Below, one piece after another: positions 1-5,949 of a stretch of 6,897 nt of DNA. Each line of letters starts with the position of its first letter. The first letter of the stretch is position 1. The notes beneath the pieces were generated by a model. That model was not told where the DNA came from. It searched no databases and worked only from the letters and a program-made list of their open reading frames with translations. The position numbers and the translations under genes were made by a program. Source of the stretch: CAZFZT01 sp964523675 (GTDB taxonomy: Bacteria > Planctomycetota > Phycisphaerae > Phycisphaerales > SM1A02); assembly GCA_964523675.1 (NCBI GenBank), contig CAZFZT010000119.1, positions 1-6,897 of the forward strand, read 5' to 3'.

Positions 1-93
1 CTCGGTGCCGATGTACTCATGGTTGAACCGCTGGGCCTCCTGATTGGCCAGGGCCATGACTTTTCGAGCGCGATCGGTCAGTCGTTCAAACAT
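1..93 (-). CDS. clpC: ATP-dependent Clp protease ATP-binding subunit ClpC, N-terminal fragment
   Basis: Only the first 31 codons are in the window; the gene runs off the left edge. The peptide begins MFERLTDRARKVMALANQEA and continues to FNHEYIGTE. This is the strongly conserved start of the Clp N-domain of ClpC-type AAA+ unfoldases, before the usual HILLG. ClpC unfolds substrates in the cytoplasm and feeds them to the ClpP protease. The ATG at 91-93 is well supported: it begins exactly at the conserved MFE(R/K)(F/L)T motif and is preceded by a perfect AGGAGG at nine bases. A ClpA/ClpB paralogue is less likely because this N-terminal wording is ClpC-like. The ATPase modules cannot be seen. 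It lies 290 bases downstream of the ABC ATPase gene and probably has its own promoter. Confidence 0.9.
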   Translation of the reverse strand, partial: MFERLTDRARKVMALANQEAQRFNHEYIGTE

Positions 94-102
94 GGGAGAG
101 TG

Positions 103-108
103 CCTCCT
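103..108 (-). promoter_or_regulatory. Shine-Dalgarno of clpC (AGGAGG)
   Basis: On the minus strand a full AGGAGG lies nine bases before the clpC ATG. It is the strongest ribosome binding site in the window; most other genes here have weak or no recognisable Shine-Dalgarno. It fixes the clpC start. Confidence 0.8.
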
Positions 109-173
109 GCGGCCGGGGCTATCCTCGCTTTCGATGGCTCGGGAGCAAGGCCGACCTTTTTATTGGACACGAA

Positions 174-202
174 ACTTTAGGTTCACTTCACGCGGTCTTC
201 AA
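174..202 (-). promoter_or_regulatory. Candidate sigma-70-type promoter for clpC
   Basis: On the minus strand TTGAAG (197-202) and TAAAGT (174-179) are separated by 17 bases. Each matches four of six positions of the -35 and -10 consensus. The implied transcript starts about 75 bases before the clpC ATG. The rest of the 94-383 gap shows no convincing gene, RNA or terminator. No CIRCE or other heat-shock operator was recognised. This is a visual match only. Confidence 0.35.
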
Positions 203-383
203 TAACAATCGATCCGCAGAAGAGCGGCAATGTCCATACCGTTTGTCGGCTCTGCAATGGGGCAGGATGATGAAATCACTTGATCTGCATCTCATAATCG
301 GGCGGTTCGTGTCAATCTCACCACCTCGGGTCTGCCAAAGTGGCGGATGAATCGGCCGCGCCGAATGAATCAACCGCAAGCGG

Positions 384-1076
384 CTACATCATCACCCGGC
401 CGTCATGCAACTCAACGACTCGGTCGGCTCGGCCGGCAATCGAGCGATCGTGCGTCACCATCACGATGGTCAACCCCTGCCGATGCTGCTCTGCGATCAG
501 GTCGAGAATTTCGCCGCCCGTATTTTCATCGAGATTTCCGGTCGGCTCATCCGCAAGCAGCACCCTGGGTTGATTCATCAACGCGCGGGCGATGGCGACG
601 CGCTGCCGCTCACCGCCGGAAAGTTCGCGCGGCCGGTGCTTGAGGCGGTGCCCCAGGCCGAACGATTCAAGCAGCGACTGCGCCCTGCTTCGCATCCCGC
701 TTCGTTCGCGGTAGTACCGAAGTCGTCCCATGCCGACGAGCGACGGCAGAAACGTGTTTTCCATCACGTTGAGTTCCGGTAGCAGGTGATAGAACTGAAA
801 CACAAAGCCGACGGCGTGATTGCGATAGCGATTGCGCTCGCTGCGAGAGAAGGTGCTCATGGCCCTGCCGTCGTAGATGATCGAGCCGTCGCCGCCATCG
901 GGTTCATCGAGATCGCCGAGCAGGTGCAGCAGCGTACTCTTGCCGGACCCGGACGCGCCGAGGACCGCAACCCATTCGCCGCTTGAGACATCGATTGAAG
1001 CCCCTTTGAGAACGGGCACATCGACGCGCCCGAGGCGGTAGGTCTTGCGGAGGTTGTTCGCGCGGAGGAGGGTCAT
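384..1076 (-). CDS. lolD: LolD/MacB-family ABC transporter ATP-binding protein
   Basis: A 230-residue ABC nucleotide-binding subunit, the usual length for LolD-like ATPases. In order: Walker A GASGSGKST (residues 40-48), Q-loop Gln94 in FVFQFYHLLPELNVMEN, signature LSGGE (152-156), Walker B VLLADEP with Asp176 and Glu177, and H-loop His209 in VTHD. Every catalytic element is intact. The FxFYHLLPELNVMEN wording after the Q-loop is typical of the group that partners FtsX-like permeases (LolCDE, MacB, FtsE). It sits 96 bases downstream of the LolC-type permease on the same strand, so the two are probably co-transcribed and form one complex at the cytoplasmic face of the inner membrane. The lolD assignment rests on that neighbour; the substrate is not shown by the sequence. 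The ATG at 1076 is the natural start, with only a weak GAGAG upstream. The TAG stop is followed at once by a small palindrome (374-383). Confidence 0.9.
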   Translation of the reverse strand: MTLLRANNLRKTYRLGRVDVPVLKGASIDVSSGEWVAVLGASGSGKSTLLHLLGDLDEPDGGDGSIIYDGRAMSTFSRSERNRYRNHAVGFVFQFYHLLPELNVMENTFLPSLVGMGRLRYYRERSGMRSRAQSLLESFGLGHRLKHRPRELSGGERQRVAIARALMNQPRVLLADEPTGNLDENTGGEILDLIAEQHRQGLTIVMVTHDRSIAGRADRVVELHDGRVMM

Positions 1077-1172
1077 CTCTCGAGGAAGGAATCTACATCA
1101 TGAGCCGCGTGACGGAAGCCCGCGGTTTGGGGCGACGCTGCGCTCTGCGCCGGCTTGTGCTGGTGAACCCGC

Positions 1173-2810
1173 TCATTCATATCTCAAGGCATTGACCGGA
1201 TGGGTATCCGCGGCTTTGGCGGCTGGAATGAACGCGCCGAGAACACTGAAAACGACTGCTCCGATCATCGTCGTGATCGCTGTATTCACATCGATTCGAT
1301 TGGGAATCTCTGCAAAGTAATAGACGCTCGGATCCCAGATCAGTGTGCCCTTATGAAGCAGAAGTGCGACGCCGATGCCGGCAACGACGATCGTGCAAAG
1401 AGCCCACAATACGACCGGCAACATGCGTTCATTGAGCACCTGTTTCAGCGTGATGAGCATCGCGATGATCGCGAAGCCGAACGCGACCATCCATGACCAC
1501 TTCGGCGCATCCTGCCCGATCGCATCGTGGATGGCGTTGATGTTGCGAATGACCAGCCAGGCAAGGCCGAGGCCGAGGATCGATCCGATGATGCCGATAA
1601 TCGCGCCGTAGCGCAGAAAGATCATCGAGATGCCGAGGCGCGATACGCCGATTGAGCGCAGAATGCCGATGTCGCGCGTTTTTTCATGCACGATGGCCCA
1701 GAAGATCGCAAAGATCAGGGCAGCGGCCACGATATAGATGATCGAGAACAGGATGCGCATGATTTCGCGCTCCTTCTCGACCGGCCCGATGAACTGCGCC
1801 TGCTGTTGCTCCCACGTCTTGATCGACAGCGACGGGGAGCGCGGCGAAGGCGGGAGAATGTTCACCGACTCATCTTCAAGGAGACTCACATAGAAGCGCT
1901 CATAGGCGCCGGCGACAACCGCCTGAAGCGCGTCCGCCGATACGCCGTCTTCGCCGCGAACCAGCACCGAGGTCACACGCGCGGGATAAGTGCCCAACAC
2001 TGTCAAGGGATCATCAGGATCAACAAGTTCCGCTTCTGACAGATGCAGCATGTCCTGCGCGATGTCGAGCGGGATCATCACGCGATTGCGATCGATGACG
2101 AACACGCCGGAGACGAACTCGTTGACGATGGGCAGTATTCGCACCTCCGGTTCGAGCACACCACTGCGAGTGTCAATGGGGATGGTCGTGAGGGTGATTT
2201 CGCGCCCCGGCATCCACCAATAGCCGTCCGCCATGGGGTGGTATGAGCCGTCACGTTGGCGCTCGTTGGCCTGCGAAACGTGCATGCCGAGAACAATTCC
2301 CGGCCGACCAGTCGCAGAATGTCGCAGAGTCAGGCCGTCTTTGAGAATGGTCTCGTCGACGACGCGGCGAAGGTCACGCGGCAGCGCGCTGCGTTGCTCA
2401 TCCTCGGTAAGCGGACGCCACCACAGTGCGTCTGCATATCCTGTGACCTGCGAAAAACTTCCTGGCTCTATTCCCCAGACTTCGACGCCGGCAGAGTCTT
2501 TGTCGGGGCCTTCCGGGTAAGGCATCTTGAGTATGGCGAGGTGTGACACGACCGGCGTCGCCGCTGCGACCTCCTCCGTTTCGCGCAGAACCTCCAGGAG
2601 CCGCTCGTAATGCGCGATGCCCTGCACTGGTCTTGAGATAATGACATCCCCCATGAGCGTTCGGCCGGAAGAGCGCACATTGTCGAGAAAGCCGGTCATC
2701 ACGGACACCACGATGATCACCAGCGCTACGCACAAGGCCACGGCCGCCACCGCAATGAGCGGAATGACGCGCGTGGTGAGGTAGCGGTTGGTGAGCAGGG
2801 CGTGGTACAT
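1173..2810 (-). CDS. LolC/LolE-type (FtsX-like) ABC transporter permease
   Basis: A 545-residue inner-membrane permease starting MYHALLTNRYLTTRVIPLIA. A first membrane segment (about 15-38) is followed by a large extracytoplasmic domain (about 39-350). The FtsX-like C-terminal part has TM at 354-374, the coupling-helix region EKTRDIGILRSIGVS (376-390) and TM at 400-422, and ends in IPAAKAADTHPVNALRYE, the hallmark LolC/E tail. The family motif DPSVYYFAEIPNRID is also present (493 onward). By family it works with a LolD-like ATPase, encoded just downstream, to extract lipoproteins or a similar envelope substrate from the membrane. An unusual extra hydrophobic hairpin (439-456 and 464-485) lies between the third membrane segment and DPSVYYF. 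I chose the ATG at 2810, since translation there opens with the conserved short cytoplasmic segment. A TTG at 2864 would add 18 Pro/Ser-rich residues that look untranslated. No clear Shine-Dalgarno is seen. Only one permease gene is present, so a homodimer or an unlinked partner is likely. Confidence 0.87.
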   Translation of the reverse strand: MYHALLTNRYLTTRVIPLIAVAAVALCVALVIIVVSVMTGFLDNVRSSGRTLMGDVIISRPVQGIAHYERLLEVLRETEEVAAATPVVSHLAILKMPYPEGPDKDSAGVEVWGIEPGSFSQVTGYADALWWRPLTEDEQRSALPRDLRRVVDETILKDGLTLRHSATGRPGIVLGMHVSQANERQRDGSYHPMADGYWWMPGREITLTTIPIDTRSGVLEPEVRILPIVNEFVSGVFVIDRNRVMIPLDIAQDMLHLSEAELVDPDDPLTVLGTYPARVTSVLVRGEDGVSADALQAVVAGAYERFYVSLLEDESVNILPPSPRSPSLSIKTWEQQQAQFIGPVEKEREIMRILFSIIYIVAAALIFAIFWAIVHEKTRDIGILRSIGVSRLGISMIFLRYGAIIGIIGSILGLGLAWLVIRNINAIHDAIGQDAPKWSWMVAFGFAIIAMLITLKQVLNERMLPVVLWALCTIVVAGIGVALLLHKGTLIWDPSVYYFAEIPNRIDVNTAITTMIGAVVFSVLGAFIPAAKAADTHPVNALRYE

Positions 2811-2943
2811 CGTGGAGGAGAGGGCCGGGGGGAAGGAGACCCGTGGAGGGTGAGGATATTCCAATCTCGGTGGTACGGGCGTCTCGCACGTACAGGTTGA
2901 GGATCATTACTCGGACGGCACCGGCGAGATGGCTCTGCCACCA

Positions 2944-4533
2944 TCACACTGATTCACGAAACGCTGCCTCCGCCAGGTCGATCGCCCTTCCGAGCGCGGC
3001 CGCCTTATTGACCGTCTCGTCAAACTCATCCTCAGGGACCGAGTCGGCGACAATGCCCGCGCCGGCCTGGAGATGGACCGCCCACGCCCATTTGGATGTT
3101 TGGACGTTCGGACGTTTGGACGTTTCCGTTGGAATCACCATCGTGCGCAGCGCCAACGCAATATCCATATCGCCGGTAAAGCCCACCGCGCCGATGCCGC
3201 CCGCATACGGCCCGCGCCGCGTCGGTTCGAGTTCGTCAATGATCTGCATGGCCCGCACCTTCGGCGCTCCCGAAACCGTTCCCACAGGCAGCGTACTGCG
3301 CAGCGCGTCCCAGCAACTCAACCCTTCGCGCAAACGCCCGGTGAGCGTCGAGGAGAGATGCATCACGTGGCTGTACCGCTCGACATCCATGATCTTCTCG
3401 AGCGTGATCGAGCCGGTTTGACAGACACGGCCGAGGTCATTGCGTCCAAGATCAACGAGCATGATGTGCTCGGCCGTCTCCTTCTCGCTGGCTTTGAGTT
3501 CGGCTTCCAGCGCTGCGTCTTCGGCCTCATTCCTGCCGCGCCTTCGCGTTCCGGCCAACGGGCGATTCGTGACGATTCCTCGCTCCACGCGGCAGAGAAT
3601 TTCAGGACTTGACGCGACGAGGATCGAATCTTGCGCCTGAAGATAGATCATGTACGGGCTGGGATTGACGATCCGCAGAGCGCGATAAATATCGAATGGA
3701 TCAGCCGGTGTGATCCGCTCGAACCGCTGGCTGAGAACAATCTGAAAGGCGTCACCGGCTGCAATGTATTCCTTGCACTGCCCGACAGCGTCCTCGAAGT
3801 TCTGTCGCGCGAAGTTGCCGCGCATCTCCGCCGCAGCGCTCGGCGATTGCGCGAGATCAATATCCACACTTCCTGGGGAAAGTGGCACGGTGTGTGTTTC
3901 CAATCGCTGCACAAAGGCGTCGAGCTCCGCGCATCCTGCCTCATACGCCTCATCAATCGATTCGTGCTCCTCAAGCAGCACGTGATGAATGGCGTAAAGC
4001 ACCTTGCCCACATGGTCGAACACTGCCATCTGGCGATAGAGGCCGAAGTGCATGTCTGGCAGGCCGCGATCATCGGGGGGAGCGGTCTCGAAGGGGAGTT
4101 TCTCCGGCTCCAGATATCGCACCGTGTCATATCCCGCATAGCCGATCCATCCGCCAGTGAGCCGAGGCAGCGCGAAGGCCGCTTGCGGCTTGGCGGAGGT
4201 CCATTTTTCGGAGAGTCGCCGCGGCACATCCAGCGGATTGTGCTCGCAAGAGACCTCCTCCGTTCCCCGCCGATGATCGATCACGCGGACTTCATCCTGC
4301 CGCGCAACAACTTCCACCGCCGGCTGCGCCCCAAGGTAGGAGTATCGGCCGACGTTCGCGCCGCCTTCGACGGATTCAAAGAGGAAGCTCGGGGCCGTTC
4401 GCTCATCCGGTGCGACGAGCCGGCGATACGCGAGCACCGGCGTGAGTTGATCGCTCATCAATCGCCGCACGAGCGGGATGAGGTTTCCCTTCGAGGCGAG
4501 TTCGCGAAAGTGTTGGCGATCAGGAAAGCTCAT
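2944..4533 (-). CDS. trpE: Anthranilate synthase component I (TrpE) with an in-frame repeat insertion
   Basis: 529 residues, typical TrpE length. It converts chorismate, with ammonia or glutamine-derived ammonia from TrpG, to anthranilate at the first step of tryptophan synthesis. The N-terminal domain carries FLFESVEGG..GRYSYLG (about 49-68), the region that binds feedback tryptophan. The chorismate-binding domain shows NRPLAGTRRRG (about 323-333), EHIMLVDLGRNDLGRV (355-370), PVGTVSGAPK (416-425), GPYAGGIGAVGF (441-452) and AGAGIVADSVPE. These patterns favour TrpE over PabB. Between ALRTMVI and HLQAGAGIV, residues 468-485 are an extra PTETSKRPNVQTSKWAWA, encoded by octamer repeat A. Relatives have only a short hairpin turn there. 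The ATG at 4533 starts MSFPDRQHF; a TTG at 4578 would merely translate repeat B and is rejected. No trpG or leader peptide with Trp codons is seen nearby. The gene lies upstream of, and on the same strand as, the permease (133-base gap). Confidence 0.95.
   Translation of the reverse strand: MSFPDRQHFRELASKGNLIPLVRRLMSDQLTPVLAYRRLVAPDERTAPSFLFESVEGGANVGRYSYLGAQPAVEVVARQDEVRVIDHRRGTEEVSCEHNPLDVPRRLSEKWTSAKPQAAFALPRLTGGWIGYAGYDTVRYLEPEKLPFETAPPDDRGLPDMHFGLYRQMAVFDHVGKVLYAIHHVLLEEHESIDEAYEAGCAELDAFVQRLETHTVPLSPGSVDIDLAQSPSAAAEMRGNFARQNFEDAVGQCKEYIAAGDAFQIVLSQRFERITPADPFDIYRALRIVNPSPYMIYLQAQDSILVASSPEILCRVERGIVTNRPLAGTRRRGRNEAEDAALEAELKASEKETAEHIMLVDLGRNDLGRVCQTGSITLEKIMDVERYSHVMHLSSTLTGRLREGLSCWDALRSTLPVGTVSGAPKVRAMQIIDELEPTRRGPYAGGIGAVGFTGDMDIALALRTMVIPTETSKRPNVQTSKWAWAVHLQAGAGIVADSVPEDEFDETVNKAAALGRAIDLAEAAFRESV
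3091..3122 (+). repeat. Octamer tandem repeat A, (TTTGGACG)x4, inside trpE
   Basis: Four adjoining 8-base units read on the plus strand: TTTGGATG, TTTGGACG, TTCGGACG, TTTGGACG. The array lies in the 3' third of trpE in antisense orientation and is translated in frame as part of SKRPNVQTSK. Because 8 is not a multiple of 3, successive units are read in different frames and the peptide period is eight residues. The same unit occurs at sites B and C. This looks like an interspersed microsatellite-like element, not TrpE-specific sequence. Confidence 0.9.
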
Positions 4534-4542
4534 GAGCGGAGA

Positions 4543-4574
4543 GTCTAAACGTCCAAACGTCCAAACGTCCAAAT
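4543..4574 (-). repeat. Octamer tandem repeat B, four units, in the trpE leader
   Basis: Four units, seen on the plus strand as GTCTAAAC, GTCCAAAC, GTCCAAAC, GTCCAAAT. On the trpE sense strand this is ATTTGGAC followed by GTTTGGAC units. The array ends nine bases before the trpE ATG, where a ribosome binding site would be expected; no AGGAGG-like site is present. It is inverted relative to repeats A and C. Over 33 bases it matches site A at 30 positions. Confidence 0.9.
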
Positions 4575-4581
4575 GCAAGAA

Positions 4582-4597
4582 TCCGTCAGGGGACGGA
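4582..4597. other. Perfect small inverted repeat in the divergent trpE/ATPase intergenic region
   Basis: TCCGTC, a four-base AGGG spacer, then GACGGA form a perfect 6-bp stem. It lies about midway between the two divergent start codons and between octamer arrays B and C. It could be an operator or a leader-RNA hairpin. No known regulator site is recognised, and a 6-bp stem can arise by chance. Confidence 0.4.
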
Positions 4598-4616
4598 CCT
4601 CGCTCCAGTACCGAAC

Positions 4617-4622
4617 TACAAT
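4617..4622 (+). promoter_or_regulatory. Candidate -10 element for the second ABC ATPase
   Basis: TACAAT matches the -10 consensus at five of six positions and would place the transcript start about 45 bases before the ATG at 4674. No good -35 hexamer lies 16-18 bases upstream, so the call is weak. Confidence 0.22.
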
Positions 4623-4643
4623 CGACGCTCCTACCCCGATCAC

Positions 4644-4667
4644 TTTGGACGTTTGCACTTTTGGACG
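4644..4667 (+). repeat. Octamer tandem repeat C, three units, in the leader of the second ATPase
   Basis: Units TTTGGACG, TTTGCACT and TTTGGACG, ending six bases before the ATG at 4674. The orientation is sense with respect to the downstream gene, mirroring repeat B in front of trpE. The GGA inside the last unit (4663-4665) is the only Shine-Dalgarno-like purine stretch near the start codon. Confidence 0.82.
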
Positions 4668-4673
4668 TTTTCT

Positions 4674-5381
4674 ATGTCCCACAACGGCTCACATCCCGTC
4701 GCAGAACTGCGCCGGATCACCAAGACCTACTACAAGCCCGACGGCTCTGTGCTGGTCGAAGCGCTTCGTGGCGTCGATCTTCAAGTGATGAGGGGTGAGT
4801 ATGTCGCCATCATGGGCGCGTCCGGCTCCGGCAAGTCCACCATGATGAACATTCTGGGGTGCCTCGATCAACCCACTTCGGGTGAGTACCTCCTCGACGG
4901 CCGAAATGTTGCGCAAATGGATGATGATGAACTGAGCCGGGTGCGTGGCAAGAAGATCGGCTTCGTCTTTCAGGCATTCAACTTGATCAGTGAACTCAAC
5001 ATCGTTGAGAACGTGCAGGTGCCGCTGTTCTACCAGGGCATCCCGCGCCATGAGCGCGATCGCCGATCGATCGAGAAGCTGAACGTCGTCGGCCTTGGCG
5101 ATCGACTCTCGCACCGGCCGAAGGAGCTCTCCGGCGGCCAGCAGCAGCGCGTCGCCATTGCCCGCGCGCTGGTCAACGATCCGGCAGTCATCATGGCCGA
5201 CGAGCCGACGGGCAACCTTGATTCAAAGACTGGTACAGCAATTCTGGCGCTAATTGATGAATTGCACCGATCGGGATTGACGATTCTGGTGGTTACGCAT
5301 GATGAGCGCGTTGCCGATCGTTGCCAGCGCGTGGTCCGTCTGCGCGATGGTGAGATTGAGTCGGACGAGTATGTGCGCTGA
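4674..5381 (+). CDS. LolD/MacB-type ABC transporter ATP-binding protein, no adjacent permease
   Basis: 235 residues starting MSHNGSHPVAELRRITKTYY. Motifs in order: Walker A GASGSGKST (48-56), Q-loop Gln100 in FVFQAFNLISELNIVEN, signature LSGGQ (152-156), Walker B VIMADEP with Asp176 and Glu177, and H-loop His209 in VTHD. All are intact, so it should be an active ATPase. The FNLISELNIVENVQVPL segment is typical of ATPases serving MacB/FtsX-like permeases. Unlike the minus-strand ATPase, no permease gene lies next to it: ruvC follows 66 bases later and trpE is divergent upstream. It may serve an unlinked permease or share the one at 1173-2810. The ATG at 4674 is preferred. A TTG at 4653 would place the start inside octamer repeat C and add repeat-derived residues. 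The ATG has no standard Shine-Dalgarno. Confidence 0.9.
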   Translation: MSHNGSHPVAELRRITKTYYKPDGSVLVEALRGVDLQVMRGEYVAIMGASGSGKSTMMNILGCLDQPTSGEYLLDGRNVAQMDDDELSRVRGKKIGFVFQAFNLISELNIVENVQVPLFYQGIPRHERDRRSIEKLNVVGLGDRLSHRPKELSGGQQQRVAIARALVNDPAVIMADEPTGNLDSKTGTAILALIDELHRSGLTILVVTHDERVADRCQRVVRLRDGEIESDEYVR

Positions 5382-5437
5382 ACGTTGACAGATCTCCCCG
5401 ACGGAACAGGGGGCTCATGGTTTTGTTGGGGTGGCTC

Positions 5438-5443
5438 AGGTGA
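5438..5443 (+). promoter_or_regulatory. Shine-Dalgarno of ruvC (AGGTGA)
   Basis: AGGTGA lies four bases before the ATG at 5448 and supports that start over an upstream in-frame codon at 5385. The TGA of an eight-codon upstream mini-ORF (5417-5443) lies within it. Confidence 0.5.
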
Positions 5444-5447
5444 GCTC

Positions 5448-5927
5448 ATGCGAATTCTTGGTATCGATCCCGGCTTGCAAGTGACCGGCTATGGCTGTGT
5501 CGATCTTGCGCCCGAAGCGCCCGAGCCGACTCTTGTCGAAGCGGGCATCTTTCGTCTGAAGTGTTCGGAGCCGATCGCCTATCGCCTGGCGCAGCTGCAC
5601 GACGATCTCATCCAACTGCTTGATGAACTGAAGCCGGACCGCATGGTGGTCGAGCAGCTGTACTCGCACTATCGCCACGCGCGGACTTCGATTGTGATGG
5701 GGCACGCGCGCGGCGTGGTGCTTCTTGCGGCGCAGCAGCGCAGCGTCGCTATTGCAGAACTGGCGGCCACAGAAGTGAAGAAGGCGGTCACGGGCAACGG
5801 CCACGCGAGCAAGCGGCAGGTGCAGTTGGCGGTGATGAGCCAGTGCGACTTGAGCGAGCCGCCGAACCCGCCTGATGTCGCCGACGCCATTGCAATCGCC
5901 CTCTGCGATGCGCGCCGGGTTCAGTAG
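5448..5927 (+). CDS. ruvC: Crossover junction endodeoxyribonuclease RuvC
   Basis: 159 residues, slightly shorter than the approximately 173 of E. coli RuvC. It resolves Holliday junctions by symmetric cleavage, normally with the RuvAB branch-migration motor. The four acidic catalytic residues are present: Asp7 in MRILGIDPGL, Glu69 in VVEQLY, and Asp143 and Asp146 in PPDVADAIAIAL. The basic junction-binding stretch TEVKKAVTGNGHASKRQVQ (109-125) matches the family. The ATG at 5448 gives the canonical MRILGIDPG start; the extra residues from 5385 look like untranslated leader. No ruvA or ruvB lies next to it, so the usual ruvCAB cluster is split here. It lies 66 bases after the ATPase gene and 22 bases before the globin gene on the same strand, which suggests possible co-transcription. 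Confidence 0.95.
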   Translation: MRILGIDPGLQVTGYGCVDLAPEAPEPTLVEAGIFRLKCSEPIAYRLAQLHDDLIQLLDELKPDRMVVEQLYSHYRHARTSIVMGHARGVVLLAAQQRSVAIAELAATEVKKAVTGNGHASKRQVQLAVMSQCDLSEPPNPPDVADAIAIALCDARRVQ

Positions 5928-5949
5928 ATTCGGCCTACGATCGTGGTCC

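Noticed and set aside
188..379. 63-codon minus-strand open frame between the ABC ATPase and clpC
   Set aside because: It has no recognisable motif or ribosome binding site, its composition (many Arg, Cys, His) is typical of a chance frame, and it overlaps the likely clpC promoter.
340..386. Intrinsic terminator after the minus-strand ABC ATPase
   Set aside because: A 4-bp palindrome (374-383) and a 5-bp stem TCGGC/GCCGA are present, but neither is strong and no U-tract follows. The first is mentioned only as a possible relative of the stop-codon palindromes.
2398..2907. 169-codon minus-strand frame overlapping the permease start
   Set aside because: The permease frame is clearly the real one. 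After about 15 ordinary-looking residues this frame becomes Pro/His/Arg-rich with no family resemblance.
3631..4548. 305-codon open frame antisense to trpE
   Set aside because: It starts at a TTG, mirrors the well-supported trpE frame, shows no family motif, and is expected as a shadow in GC-rich coding DNA.
4534..4578. Upstream TTG start for trpE giving MHLDVWTFGRLDSPL
   Set aside because: These residues are only a translation of octamer repeat B. Homology starts near the ATG at 4533.
4575..4643. trp attenuator / leader peptide
   Set aside because: No short ORF with tandem Trp codons and no pair of alternative terminator and antiterminator hairpins with a U-tract could be found; only the single 6-bp dyad.
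3091..4667. CRISPR or CRISPR-like array
   Set aside because: The 8-bp units are contiguous without spacers, far too short for CRISPR repeats, and no cas gene is present.
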